The position numbers and the translations under genes were made by a program. Positions 24,997 to 33,582 of a stretch of DNA of 64,000 nt are shown one piece after another (position 1 is the first letter of the stretch; each line of letters opens with the position of its first letter). Under the pieces are notes generated by a model. It saw only the letters and a list, made by a program, of their open reading frames with translations. It made no database searches and was not told the origin of the DNA. Source of the stretch: Lachnospiraceae bacterium (GTDB lineage: Bacteria; Bacillota; Clostridia; Lachnospirales; Lachnospiraceae); assembly GCA_902363825.1 (NCBI GenBank), contig CABJBK010000004.1, positions 131,712-195,711 of the forward strand. The letters are read 5' to 3'.

Positions 24997-26172
24997 TTAC
25001 TGTAATAAGGACAGAACACCCTGGTTGATCTGGTTTGCCTGAGCAAGCATTGACTGACCTGCCTGAGCAAGAATGTTGTTCTTGCTGTAGCTAACCATTT
25101 CATCAGCCATATCTGTATCACGGATACGAGATTCAGCTGCAGATGTATTCTCAGATACAGTGTCTAAGTTAGCAACTGTATGCTCTAATCTGTTCTGTAA
25201 TGCACCAAGTGCGGAACGCTGGATAGATACTTTGTTGATAGCACCCTGGATAGCCTGGATAGAAGCGTTTGCCATGTTGTAATCATCAACTCTCGGTACG
25301 TTCATTGTAGTAAGGCTTCCGAATCCTCCAACAGTCTCAGAAGAGAATGCAACGTCTTTCTTTAATGCAGACCAAGCTTTTGCTGCAGATGCTGCGTATT
25401 TTGCACCAAGAGATGCTTTTCCGCCGCTGATAGCTGCTTCACGAGAATCATATTTTCCAGAACCAACAATGTATTTTCCAGATACTGCATTGTAGTAGAT
25501 CATGTCATCTGTGAAAGCTGCTTTACCAGTTTCTCTAGCTGCCTGTGTGAAAGCTTTCTTGTTAGCGCTGTCTGCTAATTTGTTGTTGTACTCATATGTA
25601 GTTCCTTCGTATACGATAGTTCCATAATGAGTATAGTTCTGACCCTTAGCATAGTTGAAATCTTTCAGTCCAAGAGACTTAGCATCCATCTTGTCGATGC
25701 TGATTCCGATGCTCTGTCCGCCGTTAGCTCCAACCTGAAGCTTCTTATCCTGATAAGTTCCGTCTAACAGGTTCTGTTTGTTGAACTGAGTTGTCTCAGA
25801 AATTCTGTCTAATTCGCTTGTTAATGCATTTAACTCCTGGTTGATTGCATCACGGTCGATAGACTGGTTTGTGTCGTTAGCGCCCTGAACTGCTAACTCG
25901 TTCATTCTCTGAAGGATAGAATGAGATTCATTTAATGCACCTTCAGCAGACTGAATAAGGGAGATACCATCTTCAGCGTTTGTAGAAGCTTTGTCAAGAC
26001 CTCTGATCTGGCTTCTCATTTTCTCAGAAATTGTAAGTCCTGCAGCATCATCGCCTGCGCGGTTGATTCTGTAACCAGAAGATAATTTCTCAGAAGATTT
26101 TGCCTGAGCGCTTGTTGTGATACCTAACTGTCTGTTCGCATTCATTGCGGTAAGGTTGTGCTGTACTACCAT
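24997..26172 (-). CDS. fliC: Flagellin
   Basis: The product has 391 residues. The conserved N terminus VVQHNLTAMNANRQLGI and C terminus SMLAQANQINQGVLSLLQ form the D0/D1 coiled coils; residues about 180-300 are the variable surface domain. LQRMNELAVQ with its arginine matches the TLR5-recognised segment of stimulatory flagellins. It is exported by the type III system and polymerised under FliD. AAGGAGGA precedes the ATG; an in-frame extension to 26208 is non-coding leader. The 175-base leader carries a GGA hairpin next to the Shine-Dalgarno (CsrA target), and a sigma-28 promoter lies at 26355. Likely glycosylated by Maf. Confidence 0.96.
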   Translation of the reverse strand: MVVQHNLTAMNANRQLGITTSAQAKSSEKLSSGYRINRAGDDAAGLTISEKMRSQIRGLDKASTNAEDGISLIQSAEGALNESHSILQRMNELAVQGANDTNQSIDRDAINQELNALTSELDRISETTQFNKQNLLDGTYQDKKLQVGANGGQSIGISIDKMDAKSLGLKDFNYAKGQNYTHYGTIVYEGTTYEYNNKLADSANKKAFTQAARETGKAAFTDDMIYYNAVSGKYIVGSGKYDSREAAISGGKASLGAKYAASAAKAWSALKKDVAFSSETVGGFGSLTTMNVPRVDDYNMANASIQAIQGAINKVSIQRSALGALQNRLEHTVANLDTVSENTSAAESRIRDTDMADEMVSYSKNNILAQAGQSMLAQANQINQGVLSLLQ

Positions 26173-26180
26173 AATATAAT

Positions 26181-26214
26181 TCCTCCTTGAATTTGCTGCA
26201 GCTTCCATGCTGCA
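26181..26214 (-). promoter_or_regulatory. Predicted CsrA-binding leader of flagellin mRNA
   Basis: On the minus strand TGCAGC and GCTGCA pair around the loop ATGGAA (26214 to 26197), placing GGA in a hairpin loop. The second GGA lies within the Shine-Dalgarno AAGGAGGA (26188 to 26181), about 20 bases away. This is the arrangement known for CsrA repression of hag in Bacillus subtilis. The genes for CsrA and its antagonist FliW are 3.5 kb upstream in the same cluster. Confidence 0.6.
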
Positions 26215-26354
26215 TTTTAATTTTATCTGAAACGGTTACCCCATTTCATTCTGTTTTGTCACAGTTTCTATTCTTCCGGCCGTACGCTCCTTCCAAACAT
26301 CCACTGTCCAGCAGCTCGGAAACAAATCAGTGTTTCCTTGCTTACCTGTTATAT

Positions 26355-26381
26355 ATATCGGACATATTCGCCGATACTTTA
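26355..26381 (-). promoter_or_regulatory. Sigma-28 promoter of flagellin
   Basis: On the minus strand TAAA (26381 to 26378), 15 bases, then TCCGATAT (26362 to 26355): an almost perfect FliA/SigD promoter. The predicted transcript start near 26347 leaves a leader of about 175 bases with several GGA motifs. Confidence 0.8.
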
Positions 26382-26383
26382 TA

Positions 26384-26408
26384 GCAAAAAGTGACTTTTT
26401 TCACTTTT
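26384..26408 (-). terminator. Weak AT-rich terminator after the fliT-like gene
   Basis: AAAAGTGA and TCACTTTT pair across a short A-rich loop, overlapping the stop codon of the upstream gene and ending in T5. It is AT-rich and may only partly stop the flaG-fliD-fliS transcript. Confidence 0.4.
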
Positions 26409-26880
26409 TTCTATCTAAAAACTGAGAATCGAGATAAGCATTTTTCATCATGTTCTGATAATAGGTGTTTACTGCTTTCTGACTCGATTTAACTTCTCGA
26501 ATCTGCTTTTTAACAGATGCAAATTTTTTCTCGATCAACTGCTTATTTCGTGCTTCTTCCGCCTGTGCAGACATGGTCTTTGCGACTATCTCTCGGATCA
26601 GTTCCTGCATCTGCCGGATCTGCTCCGCATACTTGTCCATATTCTGTTCGATTTCCGGGCGAACCTGCTCATAGATCTGCTGGAACCCATCGTCCAGACA
26701 ATTAAGCTCCTCGATCAGCGCAGCTTTTTTATCTAATGTTTTTTCAAAATCATCCGGTCCGAGCATCTCATCCGCCAGAAGTACTTTCTGTTCTTCATTT
26801 GCTGCCCGGATTGCATCCAGAATCTTATTTTTTTTCTGCAGACTTTCTGACAGGATTGTTATATAATCTTCTCCCGGCAT
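26401..26880 (-). CDS. FliT-like flagellar chaperone, helical
   Basis: A 159-residue, almost entirely helical and charged protein (YITILSESLQKKNKILDAI at the start, long heptad stretches at 70-145). Position immediately after fliS in a fliD-fliS operon is the standard place for the FliD export chaperone FliT. Sequence similarity by eye is limited to the helical pattern, and FlgN-like proteins share it. It would keep FliD soluble before export. Starts 11 bases after fliS. Confidence 0.6.
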   Translation of the reverse strand: MPGEDYITILSESLQKKNKILDAIRAANEEQKVLLADEMLGPDDFEKTLDKKAALIEELNCLDDGFQQIYEQVRPEIEQNMDKYAEQIRQMQELIREIVAKTMSAQAEEARNKQLIEKKFASVKKQIREVKSSQKAVNTYYQNMMKNAYLDSQFLDRKK

Positions 26881-26891
26881 ACAAACTCCTT

Positions 26892-27281
26892 TTAAGATAA
26901 TTTTGTTCCATTATTGGTTTCCTTCATTACTTCTTTCCATGTATCACGCATCGTCCGCAGATGTTTTAAGACTTCTTCCAGAATTTCTTTGTCTTTCTTC
27001 ATATTGGCAAGCGATAAACGCTCTCTCAAGTACACATATACATTTTCAAAATCTTCTGCCACTGCATATTTGTGATTCAATGTCGCGCGAAATTCATCAA
27101 TAATATTTTCTACTTTTACGATATTGTTATGTACTTTTTCCACATCGCCCTCTTCGATTGCGCGAATCGCAATATTGCAGAACTTGATTGCTCCATCATA
27201 GAGCATCAGTGTCAGTTCTGCCGGAGATGCAGTCATCACTTTATTGTTTGCATATGCTGCATAACCTGTATTTAGTGCCAT
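26892..27281 (-). CDS. fliS: Flagellar export chaperone FliS
   Basis: A 129-residue, four-helix protein with the family motifs YAAYANNKVMTASPAELTLMLYDGAIKF (residues 7-34 in outline) and RDTWKEVMKE at the end. It binds the C terminus of unpolymerised flagellin, prevents its assembly in the cytoplasm, and in Firmicutes also binds FliW. It is encoded 39 bases after fliD. Confidence 0.93.
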   Translation of the reverse strand: MALNTGYAAYANNKVMTASPAELTLMLYDGAIKFCNIAIRAIEEGDVEKVHNNIVKVENIIDEFRATLNHKYAVAEDFENVYVYLRERLSLANMKKDKEILEEVLKHLRTMRDTWKEVMKETNNGTKLS

Positions 27282-27320
27282 GTTATTTGTACCTCCATGT
27301 AACTTAACTTTATGTCATTT

Positions 27321-28946
27321 TTAACTCAACAGGCTGGACAGAGAAGAAGACTGACTCTGTAAGGACGCCAGTGCCGACTCCATTGCTGCAAACTTTTTAT
27401 AATAAGAATCTTCAAGATCTGTCAGCTTATCTTCCCACTTGGAAATGGTATCGGTATAATCACTGTATTCTCTCGCCATCTCAATATCATTGTAAATCGT
27501 ATAGGAACTGCTCAATCCCTTTACCGATTTCATTTTTGTATCGATCGCTGAATACAGTCCACTGGTAAGCTGTTTCATAAATGAAGAAACGGTATCCGGA
27601 TCCGAGCTCAGCATATTCAGCAAAACATCCGAGTTATTCTTACTAACGCTGTCATCCGCATCTCCATCAATATGATACGCATCCTGAGAACTGTTTGCTG
27701 TCATGGTCGCATAAGTTTCTGTCTTGATGCCAAAACTGGAAAGACTGTATTTTTTTGCTCCATTTGCCGATGCCCACAGCTTCAACTGTGACGCTGATGT
27801 CACATAAGAACCATCGGAATTCTTAATTGCATTTCCGTTGCATTTGTAATACTGTTTATCGGAATCATATGTAACCGCGTTTCCATTGTAAATATAATAG
27901 GAAGTTGACATTGCGTTTTTCATTGTGGACATAATTCCATCAAGTGTATCATCCCTGCGCAGTAACGCCGCCTTGATCTTTTCTTCCCATTTTTCCACTT
28001 CCGTATCGGTCATCTGATCCTTTTCAGAATCTGTCAGTGGTTCATATCCCTTTGCGCTGTCCGCATTATACAGCGAGTACATCTCTTTCATCAGGGAATT
28101 ATACTGCGACAAAAAGCTCTTGACCTGATCATACATGCTCTGTGTATCCACTGATGTCGTAATACTGATCTCTGAGTTTCCAGTCTCAGCAAGGCAGTCT
28201 ATTGTCAGTCCGTTCACAGTATAGGTATTATTTGCAGAGGTAAACTTGGCACCATTCAGCTCAATCTCGGAATCCTGCGCATCCACGATGCTCGCTCCGC
28301 CCTCTTTGCTCAATCCAACCGTCTTCAAAATATCCGCATCGCCATCAAGAGAAAACGCATTCTGCTCTCCCGTCTTATTCGAGGTCATAAAGATTCTCTT
28401 GTTTGTTGCATCGAAAGAAGCCTTCGTATCTCCCGCGCCATTTAACGCACTCACAAGATCCTTGATCGTAGTATTTCCCGTCACACTGACAGTCTTTACT
28501 ACATTTCCAGAGCTGTCCTTCACCTGGATATCTCCGCCTGATCCGGTATATCCTAATTCGCTCAGCTTCGTTGCTGAAGTCGGTGCGGTTCCGGCTGAAG
28601 TATTTGAAATCTCTCCACCTGTGATATAAGTACCCTTGGCAAGCTGTTTGATCTTTAATGTCTGTGTTCCGTTTACACATGAACCTGCCGCTGTCACCGT
28701 AGCTTTTGCGGAATCTGATACAGTTGTTTTCTTCATTGTCCACGCAGAAGTAAAACGAAGGTTACTGATATTATCATACAGGCTTCGTACCTTAATGTTC
28801 AGATCTTTCCACGCATCCTGTTTCCATGACAATTTTGTCTGTGCTTTCTGATATTTTTCTTCCTTGGTACGATACGCTGAAACCAGTTCTGAAATAATAG
28901 CTTCGGTATCAAGACCGGAATTAAGACCTGTAATTCGAATTGGCAT
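27321..28946 (-). CDS. fliD: Flagellar filament cap protein FliD (HAP2)
   Basis: The product has 541 residues. The N-terminal RITGLNSGLDTEAIISELV, a FliD_N coiled region to about 110, central variable domains, and a FliD_C segment ending in a coiled coil (KWEDKLTDLEDSYYKKFAAME) are all present. It caps the filament and guides flagellin folding. It follows flaG by 12 bases and is read from the sigma-28 promoter at 29409. Confidence 0.93.
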   Translation of the reverse strand: MPIRITGLNSGLDTEAIISELVSAYRTKEEKYQKAQTKLSWKQDAWKDLNIKVRSLYDNISNLRFTSAWTMKKTTVSDSAKATVTAAGSCVNGTQTLKIKQLAKGTYITGGEISNTSAGTAPTSATKLSELGYTGSGGDIQVKDSSGNVVKTVSVTGNTTIKDLVSALNGAGDTKASFDATNKRIFMTSNKTGEQNAFSLDGDADILKTVGLSKEGGASIVDAQDSEIELNGAKFTSANNTYTVNGLTIDCLAETGNSEISITTSVDTQSMYDQVKSFLSQYNSLMKEMYSLYNADSAKGYEPLTDSEKDQMTDTEVEKWEEKIKAALLRRDDTLDGIMSTMKNAMSTSYYIYNGNAVTYDSDKQYYKCNGNAIKNSDGSYVTSASQLKLWASANGAKKYSLSSFGIKTETYATMTANSSQDAYHIDGDADDSVSKNNSDVLLNMLSSDPDTVSSFMKQLTSGLYSAIDTKMKSVKGLSSSYTIYNDIEMAREYSDYTDTISKWEDKLTDLEDSYYKKFAAMESALASLQSQSSSLSSLLS

Positions 28947-28957
28947 ACTGCTTCCTC

Positions 28958-29356
28958 CTATCGTTTCTCATCCACAAGGATTCCCGCCATCTCCCACACT
29001 TTCGCTATCATATCCAGTGTTTCTTCCGGCGGATACTCACGGATGACTTTCTTGGTTTCCTTATCTACGATCTTTATCGTGATGCGGTTCGTTTCGTCGT
29101 GTACGCCCCACACCGCTTCCGTATTGGTTTTTTTGTTGATCTCATCGACCGCGCGACGAATCGTGTCTTTACTTTGTACTTCGTTAATCACCACGTCATC
29201 CGATCTTCCGGAATCCGAAGTGTCCGTCACTCCACCCGCAGTGGCATTTCCTACCGCTACCTGTATGTCCTCCTGTGATGTTGTGACTTTTCCGTCAGGC
29301 TGTGGCGTACTTCCCTGATAGACCACTCCTGCCTTTGCCGCTATTTCCATTTTCAT
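28958..29356 (-). CDS. flaG: FlaG family protein
   Basis: A 132-residue protein. The last 70 residues are FlaG-like (RRAVDEINKKTNTEAVWGVH, RITIKIVDKETKKVIREYPPEE); the first 60 are low-complexity and polar. FlaG proteins sit beside fliD and affect filament length in some bacteria. It is the first gene of the flaG-fliD-fliS unit, and GGAGGTG lies just before the ATG. An alternative ATG two codons later is possible. Confidence 0.85.
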   Translation of the reverse strand: MKMEIAAKAGVVYQGSTPQPDGKVTTSQEDIQVAVGNATAGGVTDTSDSGRSDDVVINEVQSKDTIRRAVDEINKKTNTEAVWGVHDETNRITIKIVDKETKKVIREYPPEETLDMIAKVWEMAGILVDEKR

Positions 29357-29408
29357 ACCACCTCCGTGTGATAACTCTTTACTCCTGTTTTTGGTTTTCT
29401 ATATAATT

Positions 29409-29435
29409 ATATCGGTTTTTTCAGCGAATAATTAA
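29409..29435 (-). promoter_or_regulatory. Sigma-28 promoter of flaG-fliD-fliS
   Basis: On the minus strand TTAA (29435 to 29432), 15 bases, then ACCGATAT (29416 to 29409). This matches the class of the flgM and flagellin promoters, with one substitution in the -35. The start would be near 29401, about 45 bases before flaG. Confidence 0.68.
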
Positions 29436-29442
29436 CCGGTGA

Positions 29443-29658
29443 TCAAAGCATTTTTTTCAATGCCTCGAGTCCTTCCGCGCTGACCGATGCCCTGTTTTCT
29501 TCCTGGATCTGTTTGTAGACCTCTTTCCGGTAGATTGGGACATCCTTTGGCGCTGTTATGCCGATCTTGATCTGATCTCCGCGCACTTCAAGGATCGATA
29601 TCTCAATATTATTATTGATCACGAGTGATTCCCCTTTTTTTCTTGTCAGTGCCAGCAT
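29443..29658 (-). CDS. csrA: Carbon storage regulator CsrA
   Basis: The product has 71 residues. MLALTRKKGESLVIN, ISILEVRGDQIKIGI and APKDVPIYRKEVY are the five-strand CsrA core; a short tail follows, as in other Firmicutes. It is a dimeric RNA-binding protein that recognises GGA in hairpin loops and blocks translation. Its most likely target here is the flagellin leader at 26181-26214. It is transcribed two bases behind fliW, whose product binds and inactivates it. Confidence 0.96.
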   Translation of the reverse strand: MLALTRKKGESLVINNNIEISILEVRGDQIKIGITAPKDVPIYRKEVYKQIQEENRASVSAEGLEALKKML

Positions 29659-29660
29659 GT

Positions 29661-30107
29661 CTACTCACCCGCCTTTTCTTTGAGCTTATCATAAATCTTA
29701 TATTTAACCGGATAATCCCCCTCCGCTATGACCTGGATCGCTTTTTTCGTATCGGTGTTGATGATGATCGGTGCTTTTAGGTTCACCGTGATGTCTTCTT
29801 TCTTTCCGGTCGCCGTAAGTGTCACAAGAACATAGGTGTTCTCCGCATTCAGTTCTCCGAGCGGTTTTAAAAGCTCCTCATCAATATCCGGCGCATAATC
29901 CGGTTTTACCGAAAGCGGATCAATGACCGGGAGCGCAAACACTTCATCCTCCAGGCACTGCAGCCAGGATACGCCTTTTTTATCTTTTTTTTCCGAGTCG
30001 TAGATCAGCGCATATTCTTTGTAATCCGGAAATCCGATGATGCCGTTTTCAAAGCAGATCACTTTATCTTTTTGTATATCAATCTCACCAAACAGTCTTG
30101 TATTCAT
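29661..30107 (-). CDS. fliW: Flagellar assembly factor FliW
   Basis: The product has 148 residues. TRLFGEIDIQKDKVICFENGIIGF and the PDYAPDIDEE and LLKPLG segments are characteristic. FliW is an acidic protein that binds either flagellin or CsrA; when flagellin is exported, freed FliW relieves CsrA repression. Encoded between flgL and csrA, the order seen in Bacillus. The C terminus is lysine-rich. Confidence 0.95.
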   Translation of the reverse strand: MNTRLFGEIDIQKDKVICFENGIIGFPDYKEYALIYDSEKKDKKGVSWLQCLEDEVFALPVIDPLSVKPDYAPDIDEELLKPLGELNAENTYVLVTLTATGKKEDITVNLKAPIIINTDTKKAIQVIAEGDYPVKYKIYDKLKEKAGE

Positions 30108-30122
30108 ATGTCATCCACCTTT

Positions 30123-31658
30123 TTACAGATAATCAAGTAATGTCTGCTCCTGTACTTTACTTGCCGCCTGAAGCGCAGCCTGGTAAGCGGTATAGGACGC
30201 TGTGTAATCGATCACGATATCCGACAGGTCTCTGTCTTCGTTATCCGACTTTAATTTTTCTACCGTTGTCATATTGCTCTCAAGACGGTTTTTAACCAGA
30301 TCCAGACGCTGTCCCTTTGCTCCTACCGTTGTAAGCGCAAGGTTTACATCTTTTGTATAATTGTCAACAGTTGTCAGTTTTGCATTATAAAGATCCTGCA
30401 TGTTCTGGTTTGCATAGTCCAACTGTCTTTGTGCCGCGTCATACCATTTGCTTAACATTTCCTGATCCGCATCAGAAGAATAACGTTCTGAGGACTGCAT
30501 CGCTTTGATTTTCTCTACGGTATCGTAAGCGTTCATCGCAAACTGTACCGCATCGGAAAGCTCATCTACATCTCTTCCGATCGAGGCGTTAAAGGTATCC
30601 GCTGCCAGCGTATTGACTGTGATCGACTGATTGTTTCCGATGTAGTAATTGATATCCTGATACATCCGCTCGCCTTTGTCATTGTAGTTGATGTATTTCA
30701 CAGGATTTGCCGTATCTGTCTTATCCGTACAGTTGAAATAATGCTCTGGGCGAAGTTCTCCCTCGTTAAAACCAGTCTTGTCATAGGTGACAGAAACGCT
30801 TGCTTTGTTGGAACGTATAAAGTCCGCCGCATTCTTTCCAAGGAGCAGCTCTCCGGTATCAGTATTTAAGATCACTTCATCATCACCGACTGCATAATCC
30901 GCTGCATTCAGATTGCTGTTCGTCATCTGTTTGAATGTAAAACCATTTGCAGATGCTCCCGCGCCGGTCGTATCCAAAACTTCTGTCGCCGTCGTTCCAT
31001 TCTGCATTTTGTAGGTAAATGTGATGTCCGTCGGATTTTTGATCGCGTTGTAAGACAAGCGGATTCTCTGGATCGTCACTTTGTCTACATCTGCTGCCGG
31101 TTCATTTGCCGGAACATCTGAGAAAGATTCAAATGTATGGGTATAATAATCTTTTTCTTCAATATTTTCATAGGAAGACGGCTCTGTGATCGTATAACTT
31201 GCTTTTGAATCCGTCTGGAAAGTCAGTGTGGTGTTGGTCTTGTATCCGGTAAAGATCGTTCTGCCGGCATAATCATTGTTTCCCTCCTGATAGATCTGAT
31301 CACGAAGCTGTTTTAACTGAGTCAGTATCGTATTACGGTTGCTCTGTGTCAGATAGGTATTGGATCCATCATTACACTGTGTATGGATTTTATCAAGTAC
31401 CGAATTTAATGTCGTTAAAGAAGACTGCGTCATCTCAATCCAGGACTCCGCATCCTTTACGTTGGTATTCAGGTACTGGTCGATCTGGTTTAACGTACTT
31501 CTGAGACGCAGAGAGCGGACTGCAATGACCGGATCATCCGATGGCACATCGATCTTTTTCTGCGTGGACATCTGCGTGTTCATTCTGTCTACTTCGATCT
31601 TGTTGCGGTTAATATTTGATTTTGTCGTGTTCATGATCATGTTATTGGTAACTCGCAT
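30123..31658 (-). CDS. flgL: Flagellar hook-associated protein FlgL (HAP3)
   Basis: A 511-residue protein, longer than the roughly 300 residues of Bacillus or enteric FlgL because of a central insertion (about 150-360). N-terminal MRVTNNMIMNTTKSNINRN and DVPSDDPVIAVRSLRLRS, and the flagellin-like C terminus ending KVQEQTLLDYL, define it. It joins the hook-filament junction on top of FlgK. It lies 13 bases downstream of flgK. Confidence 0.92.
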   Translation of the reverse strand: MRVTNNMIMNTTKSNINRNKIEVDRMNTQMSTQKKIDVPSDDPVIAVRSLRLRSTLNQIDQYLNTNVKDAESWIEMTQSSLTTLNSVLDKIHTQCNDGSNTYLTQSNRNTILTQLKQLRDQIYQEGNNDYAGRTIFTGYKTNTTLTFQTDSKASYTITEPSSYENIEEKDYYTHTFESFSDVPANEPAADVDKVTIQRIRLSYNAIKNPTDITFTYKMQNGTTATEVLDTTGAGASANGFTFKQMTNSNLNAADYAVGDDEVILNTDTGELLLGKNAADFIRSNKASVSVTYDKTGFNEGELRPEHYFNCTDKTDTANPVKYINYNDKGERMYQDINYYIGNNQSITVNTLAADTFNASIGRDVDELSDAVQFAMNAYDTVEKIKAMQSSERYSSDADQEMLSKWYDAAQRQLDYANQNMQDLYNAKLTTVDNYTKDVNLALTTVGAKGQRLDLVKNRLESNMTTVEKLKSDNEDRDLSDIVIDYTASYTAYQAALQAASKVQEQTLLDYL

Positions 31659-31671
31659 TTATTTATCCTCC

Positions 31672-33567
31672 TTATACTCCGGTCTGTAAGATCAGCTGAT
31701 CGTACATCTCTGTCATAACCTGAACCATCTGGGATGACAGATTATAAGCATTCTGGAATTTTACCAGATCAAGCGCTTCTTCATCTTCGTCCACGCCGGA
31801 AATGGAAAGGCGCTGTGACGTGATGGATTCCGAAATATTGGCAAAGTTCTCGTTGAAAGTGCTTGCCTCCTGCTTATCAACCGATACGTCATTGTACAGG
31901 CACTTTAAGAAATCGGATGCTCCGCAGTTGCGGTACATCTTCACATCAGATTGCAGCTTCAAGAGTTCTTCCGCAAGGTCATAAGCATCCTCACCCTGTG
32001 TGATATCGCCGGTCGGATCCTTGCCTTTTAATTCATTGTATTTATCTTTTGTGATCGTTGAAAAACGGGTCGGATCTTTTACACACTCTTTGGCGACACC
32101 GAAATTTGCCGCCGTCAGCCAGTAGTAAGTGTCGCTTTCACTTGTGTAAGTGTAGTTGCCTGCTTTCATTTCAAAGTTATCGTCCGCAAATGCTCTCTCT
32201 TCTTTTGTAATGTTCGCCACAAAGAACGTGCGCATATCATTTCCGTTTAAGTCCACACCGGTCTGTTCCAGACGGTTGAATTTTGAAGCGAATGAACGTA
32301 CAAACGCAGTCATCTGATTCATATAATATGGAATACCGAGGGAATCTATACTGGTTCCGATCTCGGCTTTCTTTCCAACATAATCATCTAAATTAACGGC
32401 TGCGTCAACATCTTCCAGATTGAATGTGAAAGACGTAATCGTCTCGTTCCCTTCCGCGTCTACCGTTGTTTTATAGGAAAATCCGTTGTAATGGAAATTC
32501 TTGTTTCCGATCGTGATGATTCCTTCCGTGTCCATATTCATGCCAGCCATGTCTGTGATGGAAAGTTTCTGGTCAAACGTCACTTTATTTCCATCGACCT
32601 TTGTCAGAACTCCGGAAAAGTTTTCTTCATTATTTCCGTCACGCATCTCAAACAGGGCACGAAGCTGTCCGTTCATGCTCGCGTTTGTGGTGTTGAAAGA
32701 ATTTCCGGTATCTGACCAGTAGAGATCGTAAAGTCCGTCGATGTCGGTCTGGTTTACCTTGTAATCACGCGCACGGCACTCTATGGTGCGGTAATCATAG
32801 CCGTCTACAATATCCTGGCCATTGATGGATACCGTATACCAGTTCGCGCCTGTGACACGATCCGGATACTTGGAATCCTTGATCGGCACTTCATTTACAG
32901 TCACCGGCACGATCTGGGCAAGATCGTCGATCAGAAGCGCGCGCTGGTCACGCAGCTCGTTGGCATATCCGCCGTTTAACTCGAGCTGGTTGATCTGCTT
33001 GTTCAGTGTCGCAATCTTTGACGCCGTCGCGTTTACTTTCGCAACGATCGTCTTGATCTCGTCATTGCAGCTTGACTGAAGGCTCTGAAGTTCTTCTGAA
33101 ATTCCGGTAAAATAGCTTGTGAGATTGCTGCTGGCGCCGATAAACTCATTTCGTTTGTTGACATCCCCCGCATTTCCTTTCAAACTGTCAAGATCTTTGA
33201 ACATGGTATCGAGGATCGTGGAAAATCCCTTCTGATAGGTCTTTTCATCATCGATATAATAGGTCTCGATCTGTTTCATATAGTAAAGCCGCTTGTCGTA
33301 ATAACCGACATTTGCGTTGTTTTCCCAGTATTTTACATCATAGTAGAAATCGCGTACCTGCGTGATCGATGTCGTTGTAACACCGGAACCGGTTGTTCCG
33401 TACTTCTGATGCACGCGTAAGGCTTCTGATGCCACACGATTTGCAACCTGTTTGGTATATCCGTCCGTCTGAACGTTTGAAATATTATTTGCGGTCGTAT
33501 TGATCGCTGCCTGGAAAGAGCTTAACCCAGATCCCGCAATCGTAAGTCCAAAAAATGTTGATGGCAT
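31672..33567 (-). CDS. flgK: Flagellar hook-associated protein FlgK (HAP1)
   Basis: A 631-residue protein. FGLTIAGSGLSSFQAAINTTANNISNV is the rod/hook N-terminal helix and DEEALDLVKFQNAYNLSSQMVQVMTEMYDQLI the C-terminal helix; both ends are close to consensus. It forms the hook-filament junction. It is the second of two adjacent flgK genes; this copy has the more canonical ends, so it is the likelier junction protein. Confidence 0.9.
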   Translation of the reverse strand: MPSTFFGLTIAGSGLSSFQAAINTTANNISNVQTDGYTKQVANRVASEALRVHQKYGTTGSGVTTTSITQVRDFYYDVKYWENNANVGYYDKRLYYMKQIETYYIDDEKTYQKGFSTILDTMFKDLDSLKGNAGDVNKRNEFIGASSNLTSYFTGISEELQSLQSSCNDEIKTIVAKVNATASKIATLNKQINQLELNGGYANELRDQRALLIDDLAQIVPVTVNEVPIKDSKYPDRVTGANWYTVSINGQDIVDGYDYRTIECRARDYKVNQTDIDGLYDLYWSDTGNSFNTTNASMNGQLRALFEMRDGNNEENFSGVLTKVDGNKVTFDQKLSITDMAGMNMDTEGIITIGNKNFHYNGFSYKTTVDAEGNETITSFTFNLEDVDAAVNLDDYVGKKAEIGTSIDSLGIPYYMNQMTAFVRSFASKFNRLEQTGVDLNGNDMRTFFVANITKEERAFADDNFEMKAGNYTYTSESDTYYWLTAANFGVAKECVKDPTRFSTITKDKYNELKGKDPTGDITQGEDAYDLAEELLKLQSDVKMYRNCGASDFLKCLYNDVSVDKQEASTFNENFANISESITSQRLSISGVDEDEEALDLVKFQNAYNLSSQMVQVMTEMYDQLILQTGV

Positions 33568-33582
33568 ATTTTATCTTCCTCC

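Noticed and set aside
24909..25121. An in-frame 71-codon extension of the small gene before maf
   Set aside because: It runs through the flagellin terminator and antisense to the flagellin C terminus; the ATG at 24908 has the ribosome site.
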